Shown here: positions 1 through 8,701 of the stretch, piece after piece
Layout of the letters: the number at the start of each line of letters is the position of its first letter
Position numbering within the stretch: position 1 is the stretch's first letter
NCBI GenBank assembly: GCA_002292325.1
Contig: DBBR01000083.1
Span: forward strand, 1 to 26,705
Direction of reading: 5' to 3'
Length of the DNA stretch: 26,705 nt
DNA from: Flavobacteriales bacterium UBA979
Lineage (GTDB): Bacteria; Bacteroidota; Bacteroidia; Flavobacteriales_D; Sanyastnellaceae
Made by a program: the position numbers and the translations under genes
The notes under the pieces: model-generated
Databases searched by the model: none
What the model was told of the DNA's origin: nothing
Seen by the model: the letters and a program-made list of their open reading frames with translations, nothing else

Positions 1-336
1 GACGGCGTATGCGATCAATTTGAGGTAGCCGGTTGCATGGATGCGACGGCCTGTAATTACGATGCAGACGCAACGGATGCAGACGAGTCGTGCGAGTACG
101 CTGCAGAAGGATACGATTGCGCTGGTAACTGCCTCGTTGATACAGACGGTGACGGCGTATGCGACCAGTTCGAAGTAGCCGGTTGCGTGGATGCTGAAGC
201 TTGCAACTACGATGCTGATGCGACCGATGCGGATGAGTCATGCGAATATGCAGAAGAAGGGTACGATTGCGATGGCAACTGCTTGGTAGATTCTGATGGT
301 GACGGCGTATGCGATGCGTTTGAGATTGCAGGTTGT
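1..336 (+). repeat. Tandem 150-bp coding repeat (two full units plus part of a third)
   Basis: The 14-base string gacggcgtatgcga recurs at 1, 151 and 301, giving a period of exactly 150 bp or 50 codons. Units 1-150 and 151-300 encode nearly the same peptide but differ at many third codon positions. The third unit follows the pattern to about base 336 and then diverges. This is a coding repeat inside the secreted protein gene, not a mobile element. Confidence 0.85.
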
Positions 337-909
337 ATGTACTTACAAGCCAGTAACTACGACGCGGGAGCTACTGATGACAATGGCTCGTGTGAATTCG
401 AGGGTTGCATGGACGAGAATGCCTTCAACTTCAACGCTTACGCGAATGCAAGCGATGGCGATTGCAACCTATCTCCGATTGCGGATTTCAATGGCGACGG
501 GGTTGTTCAAAACCAAGATCTACTTGACTTCCTGTTAGCTTATGGCCAAACTGGACCTGAGTGGGGAGGAGTCGACTGGGTGCAAGCAGCTTGTAATGTA
601 GTCGCGACTCCATTGGAGGACTTGTACACCCCAATCGATTACTGTGGTGCTGCAGAACCCGTAGATGTATGTGCAGAATTGGGTTGTATGTATCCGATGG
701 CCAGCAACTACGATCCTGAGGCGACTGCAGAAAGTGGTGATTGTGTCTGGACCGGTTGTACGGACTCTGACGCGTTTAACTACAATCCTGTAGCGAACCT
801 AGAAGATGACACTTGCACCTATGACATATGTCCTGACTTCAACGGCGATGGACAAGTCCAAGCACAAGATTTGCTTGATTTCTTGCTCTCTTGGGGCATG
901 ACGTACTGA
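1..909 (+). CDS. Secreted Cys/Asp-rich repeat protein, 3' end only
   Basis: The reading frame is open from the first base, so the N-terminus lies outside the window; 302 residues are visible. They consist of 50-residue modules of the form GC-x-D-x-x-ACNYD...DESCEYA..GYDC-x-GNC...D-x-DGDGVCD, then shorter modules of the SNYD..A...SC type. Two DFNGDG-x-VQ-x-QDLLDFLL segments (bases 484-546 and 835-897) look like single dockerin-type or EF-hand calcium loops; the second one ends the protein. The DxDGDGxCD loops resemble thrombospondin type 3 calcium-binding repeats, and the paired cysteines suggest a disulfide-stabilised extracellular protein. Such modules are common in large secreted or surface proteins of marine Flavobacteriales. 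No type IX sorting domain follows the last EF-hand-like motif. Substrate and function are not recognisable. A hairpin terminator lies just downstream. Confidence 0.85.
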   Translation, partial: DGVCDQFEVAGCMDATACNYDADATDADESCEYAAEGYDCAGNCLVDTDGDGVCDQFEVAGCVDAEACNYDADATDADESCEYAEEGYDCDGNCLVDSDGDGVCDAFEIAGCMYLQASNYDAGATDDNGSCEFEGCMDENAFNFNAYANASDGDCNLSPIADFNGDGVVQNQDLLDFLLAYGQTGPEWGGVDWVQAACNVVATPLEDLYTPIDYCGAAEPVDVCAELGCMYPMASNYDPEATAESGDCVWTGCTDSDAFNYNPVANLEDDTCTYDICPDFNGDGQVQAQDLLDFLLSWGMTY

Positions 910-931
910 TTGAGCATAGAATGACAAATGC

Positions 932-968
932 GGGCCGCCTTTCTCACGAAGGGCGGCCCATTTTGTTT
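932..968 (+). terminator. Rho-independent terminator after the repeat protein gene
   Basis: Bases 932-943 pair with 948-959 in a 12-bp stem (one G-T pair, GC-rich base GGGCCGCC/GGCGGCCC) around a 4-base loop. The tail TTTTGTTT follows at 961-968. It starts 22 bases after the stop codon and separates the repeat protein from the next gene. Confidence 0.9.
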
Positions 969-1014
969 GGTGACAGAAATGCCTCGAGGTAATTTAGCCT
1001 CATAAATAAGAAGC

Positions 1015-2220
1015 ATGCTTTTAACAACGATTCGATTTGTAGTTGCTACGTTATCCATTGTTTTGTTCGCAGGAAATGGAATGGCACAGGCCTATCTTCA
1101 CCAAGTCTTCGTACTGAATGAAGGGTGGTCCAATTGGCAGACTGGTGAAATGATCGAACCGGCAACACTTGGAGTGTACGATCCTGGTTTGCAAACCTAT
1201 TCTGTGCTGGATACATTGGAAGGAGCAGGCTTTGTATCCGATGCGTTAATCCTCGACGAAAGACTATACATTGCTGCAGACGGCCAATTGTTGATGTATG
1301 ATGCGAACTCCTATGAACTTCTAACTTCCATGCAAGTGGTAGGTATACGGCAAATGGTGCATGCTGAAGGTCGGATTTACGTGACCCGCGGGGACGTTGA
1401 TGAAGGAGGGCTGAACCTGCCATTGGACGCTTATCTCCAATGGTACAATGCCGAGACCCTGTTGCTTGAGGGCGCGCTGTCGTCGAATGCAGGACCAGAA
1501 TATGCAACAGAGGGCATCGCACTCATCGAGGATCAGTTGTTCATTGGAATCAACAACGCGTTCGATTGGGGCAACGAAGTAGGTCGAATAGGTCGGTTTG
1601 ATCTGAATACGGAAACCTATGTCGAATGGGATTTAGGTGAAGAAGGAAAAAACCCCAATCACTTATTTGCGACCGACGGTCAAATCATGAGTGTAAATAA
1701 CCGGGATTACGGTTCGACTTCTTTGAGTGTGTTAAACCCTCAGTTAGACGTTGTGGAGACTGTCCTGGTTTCTGAAGCAAATGCCGGATGTCTGGCGGCT
1801 ACAATGGATGGTTCAACCTTGAAATATCAAATTACAGGAGAAGGTCAGGTGCGCGCTTCCCATGTTTCTTCCCCAGCTATATCGACCCCTTGGCTAGAAG
1901 ATTCGCCAGCGTATTACGGAGTTGTCGTGGATCCAGTGTCCGGTGATTGGTACGGTTCAGTGACGGATTACAGCACATTCGGTTACATTGAAATCAGAGA
2001 CACGGAAGGAACATTCCAAGGTCAATTTGAATGCGGAGTAAGCCCAGGTGTTCTTTGTGCAGATGTCAGAAATTTAAATCAGGTGATGGAAATCCAAGAG
2101 GAACGAAGGCCCTTCGAATCCCCAGTCGATGTTGCAGGCAGAAGGACACCTGGATCATTCCACGGATTTCAACTCATCATTGGATCGGATGGTCAAAAAG
2201 TGCTGAGGACCAGGCAGTAA
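1015..2220 (+). CDS. Secreted YncE/DUF5074-like beta-propeller protein
   Basis: The 401-residue product starts with a clear signal peptide (hydrophobic residues 5-20, cleavage expected near MAQA). The body is a chain of short beta-rich repeats: a VFVLNEG opening, 'DALILDERLYIAADGQLLMYD', and 'GRIYVTRG' style strands. This pattern is typical of YncE/DUF5074 propellers that bind ligands or act as scaffolds outside the cell in Bacteroidota. The last 30 residues (DVAGRRT, then GFQLIIGSDGQKVLR) resemble the end of a type IX secretion type A sorting domain (GxxV...G.Y.I...KVLK), in shortened form. An imperfect TAnnTTTG box (TAATTTAG, 990-997) lies 17 bases before the ATG. The gene stands alone and converges on the prenyltransferase gene, with 39 bases between the stops. 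Ligand unknown. Confidence 0.75.
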   Translation: MLLTTIRFVVATLSIVLFAGNGMAQAYLHQVFVLNEGWSNWQTGEMIEPATLGVYDPGLQTYSVLDTLEGAGFVSDALILDERLYIAADGQLLMYDANSYELLTSMQVVGIRQMVHAEGRIYVTRGDVDEGGLNLPLDAYLQWYNAETLLLEGALSSNAGPEYATEGIALIEDQLFIGINNAFDWGNEVGRIGRFDLNTETYVEWDLGEEGKNPNHLFATDGQIMSVNNRDYGSTSLSVLNPQLDVVETVLVSEANAGCLAATMDGSTLKYQITGEGQVRASHVSSPAISTPWLEDSPAYYGVVVDPVSGDWYGSVTDYSTFGYIEIRDTEGTFQGQFECGVSPGVLCADVRNLNQVMEIQEERRPFESPVDVAGRRTPGSFHGFQLIIGSDGQKVLRTRQ

Positions 2221-2259
2221 ATCCAAAAGAGTCCAAGTCACAACGGACCGGAGCGATCT

Positions 2260-3192
2260 TCAAAAAAGGAGATCAGCCAAGAAACCAAGTCCACCTGCTA
2301 ATGTGAGTTTTTGCCAAGCTGATACTGAATGAATCAGCCTGCGACTCAATTGCAGATGAGCCCCCATGAAGGGGACGAGGAAGAGGAGCAGTGTCCACGT
2401 TGCATTAAACCAATAGAAGGCTCCCCAGCTTGCAATTCCAAGCAATGCCCAGCCCATCCAATGCAAGATTTGAAGTAAGAATATGGTGCGACGCTCTCCC
2501 CAGCGAACAGCGAGCGTATCATACCCTGTCTCGCGGTCTCCTTTGATGTCTTGTAAATCCTTGGTAACCTCCCTTAGAAAGGTGAGGTAAGCACTTAATG
2601 CTGCATAAGCCAGCAAGCCGGAGCCATTTAACGTGCCCAAAACGGATGGCCAGTCTTCCAATGGAAGTACTCCAATCAAAGTCCACAAGGGCAATTGACC
2701 GACGGTTAGGGCAATGATGAGGTTTCCACGCAAAAACCGCCTTTTAAACCACGGTGAATAACCTGAGAGAAGGGTCCCGATGACTGCGCACCAGACGAGT
2801 GGGATGGGCGAAGAGAGGCGAAATGATAGCCAGACGCTCAGGAGTGATGCCAGTCCACTCAGAGCATAGTGAAAGGCCATGGTTTTCCTGCGAGAAATTA
2901 ACCGCCCCACAATCAGTCGATCGGGTTTGTTGACCGAGTCCTCCGCTACATCGAAGTAATCATTGATGGCATTGCCTCCCGCTGCGAGCAGGCACATGAC
3001 TCCCACGCTCAGTACGAAATTGAATGCTTCAAAAGATTCTGCGGCACGGGGCAAAGCGGGTACAATCAAGGATTGGAAAACGAGTACCATAGCTATGGCA
3101 ACCATGAGGACATTCCACGGTCGAATAATCCGCAGATACGCCCAAAAGTCCGAGGAGTGTGTGGTCGTTTTAGCGTCCACCATAGCTCGCAT
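2260..3192 (-). CDS. UbiA-family prenyltransferase
   Basis: This is an integral membrane prenyltransferase of about 310 residues with eight or nine predicted membrane segments. The first Asp-rich motif is NDYFDVAEDSVNKPDR (residues 77-92, with Asp78, Asp81, Asp85), and the second is DLQDIKGDRETGYDT in the second half; both bind the Mg-diphosphate of the polyprenyl donor. Bacteroidota relatives are usually annotated as geranylgeranylglycerol-phosphate geranylgeranyltransferase-like or generic UbiA; the acceptor cannot be read from the sequence. ATG codons at 3192 and 3183 are both possible starts, and TTG at 3195 is less likely. Either ATG overlaps the 3' end of the glycosylasparaginase gene by 14-23 bases, so the gene is probably translationally coupled as the last member of a three-gene operon. 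No convincing terminator is seen after the stop. Confidence 0.88.
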   Translation of the reverse strand: MRAMVDAKTTTHSSDFWAYLRIIRPWNVLMVAIAMVLVFQSLIVPALPRAAESFEAFNFVLSVGVMCLLAAGGNAINDYFDVAEDSVNKPDRLIVGRLISRRKTMAFHYALSGLASLLSVWLSFRLSSPIPLVWCAVIGTLLSGYSPWFKRRFLRGNLIIALTVGQLPLWTLIGVLPLEDWPSVLGTLNGSGLLAYAALSAYLTFLREVTKDLQDIKGDRETGYDTLAVRWGERRTIFLLQILHWMGWALLGIASWGAFYWFNATWTLLLFLVPFMGAHLQLSRRLIHSVSAWQKLTLAGGLGFLADLLF

Positions 3193-4186
3193 CAATCAAC
3201 ACGGATTCAATGGGTGCGCCGGTGCCCGATCGCTGATGTTGTGCGTAATTGAACCCGCTGTGAATGGCATGTCCGCCGATCTGTCCATCTTTGCCCAAGG
3301 CGAGATACCCCACTTGCAAATCTTCTGTAGGCATGCTGCGAATGATCCTTTGAACTGCTTCGAAGCACGCCTCTTGAGCCGACGCCCCTTGACGCATCAA
3401 TTCGACCACGAGAAACGACCCAACGGTTCGCATAACCGCTTCACCGAGCCCCGTTGCAGTGGCACCGCCAATGTCACCATCGACATACAGGCCTGCGCCA
3501 ATGATGGGGCTGTCTCCTACGCGACCGTGCATTTTATAGGCAACACCACTGGTGGTGCATCCGCCCGCCAAGCGTCCTTGATCATCCATGGCCAGAAGGC
3601 CGATGGTGTCATGATTCTCAATGTTAATGATCGGCTGGTAATTGGAAGTTTCTTTCCAACGCTCCCAGGCCAACTGAGCTTGCTCCGTTAGTAAGGGCGT
3701 CACAGGCATGCCAAGTTCTCGGGCGTATTGTTCAGCTCCTGCGCCGGCAAGCATGACGTGTGGGGTATTTTCCATCACGTTGCGTGCAAGACTAATGGGG
3801 TGGGCGACATCTTGGACGAAGCAAACCGATCCGGCATCTCCGCGGTGATCCATGATGCAGGCATCCAAGGTGACGTTGCCATCTCGATCTGGCAGTCCTC
3901 CAATACCGACGCTCAAGCCCTCGGCATCTGATTCAACCAGGCGCGCCCCTGCTTCGATCATATCCAACGCAGATCCACCCGCGTCGAGGGCTTGGAAGCC
4001 CGCGTCATTTGCCAGCATTCCATGGTTCCAGGTGGAAGTCATCACCGCTTGTCCTTCTTCAACGACTACAGGATTGATACCTACCCTTGGTGGATGCGTC
4101 CAAGCTTGATTCCATCGCGCTCCAATTCCCAAGGTGCCAGCGATGGCTGCTGCTTGGGTCAAAAATGTTCTGCGTGTAGATGCCAT
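3170..4186 (-). CDS. Tat-exported N4-(beta-N-acetylglucosaminyl)-L-asparaginase (glycosylasparaginase)
   Basis: This 338-residue Ntn-hydrolase matches the aspartylglucosaminidase family, which cleaves the GlcNAc-Asn linkage of degraded glycoproteins. The autoprocessing site is NHDTIG: Thr194 would become the N-terminal nucleophile of the beta chain after self-cleavage at Asp193-Thr194. GRVGDSPIIGAGLY and the following DGDIGGATATGLGE are the usual substrate-binding loops of the beta chain. The N-terminus STRRTFLTQAAAIAG is a twin-arginine signal, so the folded precursor should be exported to the periplasm. The ATG at 4186 lies four bases after the RND exporter stop, so the genes share a transcript. 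Isoaspartyl peptidase or plant-type asparaginase is the alternative, but the spacing and Trp53 region (STWNHG) favour glycosylasparaginase. Confidence 0.92.
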   Translation of the reverse strand: MASTRRTFLTQAAAIAGTLGIGARWNQAWTHPPRVGINPVVVEEGQAVMTSTWNHGMLANDAGFQALDAGGSALDMIEAGARLVESDAEGLSVGIGGLPDRDGNVTLDACIMDHRGDAGSVCFVQDVAHPISLARNVMENTPHVMLAGAGAEQYARELGMPVTPLLTEQAQLAWERWKETSNYQPIINIENHDTIGLLAMDDQGRLAGGCTTSGVAYKMHGRVGDSPIIGAGLYVDGDIGGATATGLGEAVMRTVGSFLVVELMRQGASAQEACFEAVQRIIRSMPTEDLQVGYLALGKDGQIGGHAIHSGFNYAQHQRSGTGAPIESVLIDASYGGR

Positions 4187-4190
4187 GCAC

Positions 4191-6509
4191 CTAATATCGC
4201 AAAATTTTGCGTAAGATGCTGTTCTGTCTTTGAGGCTTCCATCGGAGCAGCCAGATGACCAGCCAAGGCAGGATGAACAAATCTGCTATGACGGCAAGCA
4301 CAAGAGTCAATGAGATCAGAACGCCGATGTAGAATGTGCCGAGAAAACTACTCAAACCGAGTGTGACGAATCCACCGCAGAGGACAAGGCTGGTGATGAT
4401 AATTGCTTTGCCTGCACTGATAAAGCTTCTTTTCACACTGTAGATCACGCTGCGTCCTTTGGCTAGCTGGAGTCGCATTTTGCTGATGAAATGGATGGTG
4501 TCATCAACTGCGATTCCAAAGGCGATGGTGAAGATGATGCTAGTGGAAAGTTTTAAGTCGATTCCTGACCATCCCATTATTCCTGCGATCATGAGCAAAG
4601 GAAGCATGTTCGGGACGAGTGAAATCAAGACCATCGTTCCGCTTCGGAACATCAGTCCGGCGATTAAGGCCACAATGATAAAGGCGATGGACAATCCTTT
4701 GGTCATATCGCTTGCCAAGGATCCAATATTCAAGTCAATAAGCCGAGCGGTTCCGGTGAGGTGCAAGTCGATTGGTGAATCGGGATGGGTGTCCTGGAAC
4801 CAAGAGAACAGAGCTTCGTTTTGTTTGCGGAAGTGTTGCGCCCCCAAATCGGGGAGTTTTCCAAAAATACGCAAGGCCCGTTTCTCTTCATTGACCACGA
4901 TTTGCCAAGCTTCTGAACCTCCAAATTTTGTGACTGTTTCAGCTATTCGATCTATGCCTCGCTGATTTGGAGGCACCGTTTGGAACCGCGTTTGGTCTGC
5001 ATTATTCAATCGATTGATTTGAGACAAAATCCGATCGCTGCTGACGATGGAGCCTACCCCATAATCGTTTTCGAGGTAAGCCGTGATGGATTGCATGGTT
5101 TGCTGTACCTGCAGATCCATAGGGTGAAGCGAATCGGGCAATGTAACGGCCAATTCAAAAGGTCGCACACCTGCAAAAGAGCGTTCGAAGAAGGCAAATT
5201 CTTTGCGAAAAGGATCGTCTTCCGCTAAGTCCTCCAAAAGCACATTGTTCACCTCGATTTGCAACGCGCCCACTACCGCTAAGGTCGTGAACCCAATCGA
5301 TATCAGTGCGATGGTGCGCGGTCTCCGTAAAACGATTCCAAACCCTCGATGAAGCCAACGGTTCCACAAGACTCCACGACCCGAATCCGAGACGCGCGGT
5401 GCGGGGTACAAGATCATGACGGCTGGCAACAAAGTAAAGGCCAGTCCATAAGCAATTGCAACACCCGCTGCAGCATACAGGCCAAAATCCCGGATAGGTA
5501 CGACAGAGGTAGTTGTCAAGGTTAGGAAACCCACAGCCGTGGTTAAGGTGGTCAAGAAGGTTGCCAAGCCCACCTCTTTAAATGCAGCTGAGATGCTATT
5601 GAATTGCGTTTGTCCTTGCCGTAATTCTTCATAATACCTGGACAAGATGTGCACGACGTCCGAGATGCCAACTACGAAAATGATGGTTGGCAGCACAATC
5701 GTCATGACGTCGATGGATTTCCCTGTCAATTGCATGAAGCCGAGCGTCCAAAGACCGCTAAGGAGTACGACCAGTAGCGGAATGACGACTCCCCAAATAC
5801 TTTGAAACGCTACCCACAGAAACAGAATCAAGATGCAAATTCCGATGCTCATGAACAACACCACTTCGCGTTGCATGACATCGACATAATACTTTTGTGC
5901 AACAGCTCGGCCCGCTACATGCGTCTTCTGTGGCCAACGATCGGTCATTTCCAAAATGGCTCGTGCGAGCGTGTCACATCCTTGCTTGGATAGCATTTGC
6001 TCATGCCGCAATTGGATGCTTAGGGACGCCGCGTCAGTTGCGATGAACGATCCATCCCAGGTAGGATGACCCGAGATCCGGATCGAATCTGCCCTCAAGT
6101 GCCTGGCCACAAGACTGTCGGGTGATTCCCATCGCAGCAAAGGCCGTTGGACCACTGTAAATCCTAATTTCACGGGTTCAATGATGCGTGTCGGGCTCAC
6201 GACCTCCTGGACATATGGGAGGGCGAGCAATTCATCCACATGCGCATCGACTTGCTGTAAAAAATTCACATCGTAGATGCTGCCAGCATGTTCTATCCCA
6301 ATGATGAGGAAATCATTGTCGGTCTCAAATTTTTCCCGGAAATCCAGGTAAAAAGCAGTTTCCGGATCGTTTTTTGGAAAAAAACTCTCAAAATCATAGT
6401 CGAAGCCGATCCGACTGACCCGCCAACCCATGAACACGCTCATGAGTCCAATCAATAACAGAGCAAAGCGCGCTCTCCTCTTCCAGCTTAAATCAACAGT
6501 CTCGGACAT
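4191..6509 (-). CDS. RND superfamily exporter, MMPL/HAE3 type
   Basis: The 772-residue protein has the duplicated RND layout: one membrane helix, a periplasmic domain of about 170 residues (starting DYDFESFFPKNDPE), five helices, then the same again. Key membrane motifs are VVGISDVVHILSRYYEE in the first half and GIAVDDTIHFISKMRLQ in the second; the acidic residues belong to the proton-relay helix. Proteins of this subclass (MMPL, sterol-sensing-like fold) move lipids or hydrophobic compounds and work without the tripartite HAE1 partners; no membrane-fusion or TolC gene is nearby. The ATG at 6509 (MSETVDLSWKRR) is preferred over the TTG 24 bases upstream. It heads an operon with glycosylasparaginase and the UbiA enzyme. 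Substrate unknown. Confidence 0.88.
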   Translation of the reverse strand: MSETVDLSWKRRARFALLLIGLMSVFMGWRVSRIGFDYDFESFFPKNDPETAFYLDFREKFETDNDFLIIGIEHAGSIYDVNFLQQVDAHVDELLALPYVQEVVSPTRIIEPVKLGFTVVQRPLLRWESPDSLVARHLRADSIRISGHPTWDGSFIATDAASLSIQLRHEQMLSKQGCDTLARAILEMTDRWPQKTHVAGRAVAQKYYVDVMQREVVLFMSIGICILILFLWVAFQSIWGVVIPLLVVLLSGLWTLGFMQLTGKSIDVMTIVLPTIIFVVGISDVVHILSRYYEELRQGQTQFNSISAAFKEVGLATFLTTLTTAVGFLTLTTTSVVPIRDFGLYAAAGVAIAYGLAFTLLPAVMILYPAPRVSDSGRGVLWNRWLHRGFGIVLRRPRTIALISIGFTTLAVVGALQIEVNNVLLEDLAEDDPFRKEFAFFERSFAGVRPFELAVTLPDSLHPMDLQVQQTMQSITAYLENDYGVGSIVSSDRILSQINRLNNADQTRFQTVPPNQRGIDRIAETVTKFGGSEAWQIVVNEEKRALRIFGKLPDLGAQHFRKQNEALFSWFQDTHPDSPIDLHLTGTARLIDLNIGSLASDMTKGLSIAFIIVALIAGLMFRSGTMVLISLVPNMLPLLMIAGIMGWSGIDLKLSTSIIFTIAFGIAVDDTIHFISKMRLQLAKGRSVIYSVKRSFISAGKAIIITSLVLCGGFVTLGLSSFLGTFYIGVLISLTLVLAVIADLFILPWLVIWLLRWKPQRQNSILRKILRY

Positions 6510-6554
6510 ATTAGCTAAACACCTTGCGGCCAATTGGGTTCATCTAAATGAAAC

Positions 6555-6586
6555 AAAAAACCCCGGGCATCCGCCCGAGGTTTTGT
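6555..6586 (-). terminator. Rho-independent terminator of dnaK
   Basis: Read on the minus strand, an 8-bp stem with one mismatch (CCTCGGGC / GCCCGGGG, bases 6580-6573 with 6568-6561) has a GGAT loop and is followed by TTTTTTG. A-rich sequence on the other side would give a T-tract on the plus strand too, so the hairpin could work both ways. It lies 28 bases after the dnaK stop and before the RND operon start. Confidence 0.88.
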
Positions 6587-6614
6587 TTTGCCGAAAGTTA
6601 GGTGGCCGTTCGCC

Positions 6615-8516
6615 TTATTTGACTTCTTCGAAATCAACGTCCGTAACCTCAGATCCGCCGGCATCCGCCGTTTCTGGTTCTGCAGCACCGCCTGGCGCAG
6701 CGCCGTCACCTTCTTGGTTGGCATACATTTCTTGGCTAGCTGCTTGGAAAGCTGAGTTGAGCTTTTCGATGCCCGCTTTGCAGCCATCGATGTCTTGCTC
6801 GACATGGGCTTTCTTCAACTCTTCCAGTGCGCTATCAATTGGTCCTCGGTTGCCTTCGGATATTTTGTCCCCAAATTCTTTGAGCTGCTTTTCGGTTTGG
6901 AAAACCAGGGCATCCGCTTGATTCAAGGTTTCGATTCGTTCCTTCGCTGTCTTATCCGCCTCGGCATTTGCCTCGGCCTCCTGCTTCATGCGAGTCACTT
7001 CTTCTTCGCTCAATCCACTTGATGCTTCGATGCGAATGTTTTGTTCCTTGCCGGTTGCCTTGTCTTTGGCACTGACTTGAATAATTCCATTGGCATCGAT
7101 ATCAAACGTCACCTCAATTTGGGGGACACCCCGCGGAGAGGGAGGAATGTCCGCCAATTGGAAGCGTCCAATGGTGCGGTTATCTCCGGCCATGGAACGT
7201 TCTCCCTGAAGAACGTGAATCTCTACACTCGGCTGGTTATCAGAAGCCGTGCTGAATGTTTCGGATTTTTTAGTTGGGATTGTCGTATTCGCCTCGATTA
7301 ATTTTGTCATCACGCCTCCCATGGTTTCAATTCCCAATGAGAGAGGAGTAACATCCAACAACAAAACATCCTTCACATCACCTGAAAGCACACCCCCTTG
7401 GATGGCCGCTCCGACAGCAACGACCTCATCCGGGTTAACTCCTTTTGAGGGTTCCTTCCCGAAGTACGCTTTGACCGCAGCTTGAACAGCTGGAATCCGG
7501 GTGGATCCCCCAACAAGGATGACCTCATCAATGTCCGACTTTTGCAAATCAGCAGCTTTGAGCGCTGAGGCACAAGGCTCGATGGTACGTTTGATGAGTT
7601 CGTCCGCAAGTTGCTCGAATTTCGCCTGAGACAGCGATCGCACGAGGTGCTTTGGGATGCCATCAACGGGCATGATGTACGGGAGGTTAATTTCGGAACT
7701 GGACGTGCTAGAAAGCTCAATTTTCGCTTTTTCCGCTGCGTCCTTCAGACGCTGCAATGCCATTGGATCCTTGGTTAAATCCAACCCGCCGTTTTCGTCT
7801 TTGAACTCTTGGACCAACCAGTCGATGATCACTTGATCGAAATCATCGCCACCGAGGTGAGTATCTCCATCCGTTGAAAGCACCTCAAATACACCATCAC
7901 CCAATTCCAGAATGGATACGTCATGCGTTCCGCCTCCAAGATCGAATACGACGATTTTTTGGTCAATGGATTTCTTGTCCATTCCATATGCCAGAGCTGC
8001 TGCGGTTGGTTCGTTGATGATTCTTTTCACCTCGAGTCCCGCAATTTCGCCGGCTTCTTTGGTTGCTTGACGTTGTGCATCGTTGAAGTATGCAGGAACT
8101 GTGATGACCGCTCCGGTTACCTCGGATCCGAGGTAATCCTCTGCTGTTTTCTTCATCTTTTGCAGGGTCATCGCACTAATCTCCTGTGGAGTGTACAATC
8201 GGTCGTCTATTTTGACGCGAGGCGTATTGCCTTCGCCTTTGACAACCTCGTAGGGTACACGGCCAATTTCTTGCTTTACTTCGTCAAACGAGTTGCCCAT
8301 GAAGCGCTTGATGCTAAAAATAGTCTTGCGCGGGTTGGTAATGGCTTGACGTTTGGCCGGCTCGCCGACTTTTCGTTCTCCTCCTTCGATGAAGGCAATG
8401 ATGGAGGGTGTGGTGCGCTTGCCTTCAGCATTTGTGATGACAACCGGCTCGTTGCCTTCCATGACGGAAACACAGCTGTTGGTGGTTCCCAAGTCGATTC
8501 CAATGATTTTGCTCAT
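6615..8516 (-). CDS. dnaK: Molecular chaperone DnaK (Hsp70)
   Basis: The 633-residue protein is a standard DnaK. It opens with the ATP-binding phosphate-1 motif [17 protein letters not shown] and carries [17 protein letters not shown], the phosphate-2 motif [17 protein letters not shown] and [11 protein letters not shown] in the nucleotide-binding domain. The linker [19 protein letters not shown], the beta-sandwich peptide-binding domain and a helical lid follow. A low-complexity Gly/Ala tail ends in TDVDFEEVK, the usual C-terminal co-chaperone-binding end. It refolds proteins together with DnaJ and GrpE, neither of which is encoded nearby. The gene is monocistronic, with its own terminator and a 185-base upstream region holding a perfect inverted repeat. 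No CIRCE element or TAnnTTTG box is seen there. Confidence 0.99.
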   Translation of the reverse strand: MSKIIGIDLGTTNSCVSVMEGNEPVVITNAEGKRTTPSIIAFIEGGERKVGEPAKRQAITNPRKTIFSIKRFMGNSFDEVKQEIGRVPYEVVKGEGNTPRVKIDDRLYTPQEISAMTLQKMKKTAEDYLGSEVTGAVITVPAYFNDAQRQATKEAGEIAGLEVKRIINEPTAAALAYGMDKKSIDQKIVVFDLGGGTHDVSILELGDGVFEVLSTDGDTHLGGDDFDQVIIDWLVQEFKDENGGLDLTKDPMALQRLKDAAEKAKIELSSTSSSEINLPYIMPVDGIPKHLVRSLSQAKFEQLADELIKRTIEPCASALKAADLQKSDIDEVILVGGSTRIPAVQAAVKAYFGKEPSKGVNPDEVVAVGAAIQGGVLSGDVKDVLLLDVTPLSLGIETMGGVMTKLIEANTTIPTKKSETFSTASDNQPSVEIHVLQGERSMAGDNRTIGRFQLADIPPSPRGVPQIEVTFDIDANGIIQVSAKDKATGKEQNIRIEASSGLSEEEVTRMKQEAEANAEADKTAKERIETLNQADALVFQTEKQLKEFGDKISEGNRGPIDSALEELKKAHVEQDIDGCKAGIEKLNSAFQAASQEMYANQEGDGAAPGGAAEPETADAGGSEVTDVDFEEVK

Positions 8517-8602
8517 AGCGTTGTTTAATTCGCGTTGTTTGATTCCATGATTTGACTTGATAATGGCAAGGAGTGTGCCGTTTGGCTAGATGCTCATTTC
8601 AA

Positions 8603-8618
8603 CTGACAGGCTTGTCAG
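8603..8618. promoter_or_regulatory. Perfect inverted repeat upstream of dnaK, candidate operator
   Basis: CTGACA-GGCT-TGTCAG forms a 6+6 bp palindrome about 90 bases before the dnaK start. TGTCAG occurs again at 8687-8692, and TGACA at 8635-8639. The repeat could be a regulator site for heat-shock control, part of a promoter, or a weak 3' hairpin of the gene ending at 8702; no T-tract follows it. The rest of 8517-8701 shows only a weak AT-rich hairpin at 8659-8679. Confidence 0.4.
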
Positions 8619-8701
8619 GTCAGGCCGTCAAAGCATGACAAAAAGACCCAATTCCGATGAGGAAAAGCGTTTTTTCCTTCTCAATTGTCAGATTGGATTC
8701 G

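Noticed and set aside
1..336. CRISPR array or mobile repeat
   Set aside because: The repeat is in frame with a 150-bp coding period and encodes known Cys/Asp-rich modules; there are no spacers or terminal inverted repeats.
2251..2280. Hairpin between the convergent stops of the propeller and prenyltransferase genes
   Set aside because: The stem GATCT/AGATC is only five pairs and has no T-tract, so a terminator is not supported.
2963..3691. Open frame of 242 codons on the plus strand
   Set aside because: It lies wholly antisense to the prenyltransferase and glycosylasparaginase genes, both with clear family motifs, and its peptide has no recognisable domain.
7923..8528. Open frame of about 200 codons antisense to dnaK
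   Set aside because: Its product is Cys/Phe-rich without motifs, and the frame is explained by the strong codon bias of dnaK on the other strand.
8560..8600. Possible CIRCE element near dnaK (GAGTGTGCC)
   Set aside because: Only one half-site is partly matched, and no TTAGCACTC partner lies nine bases away.
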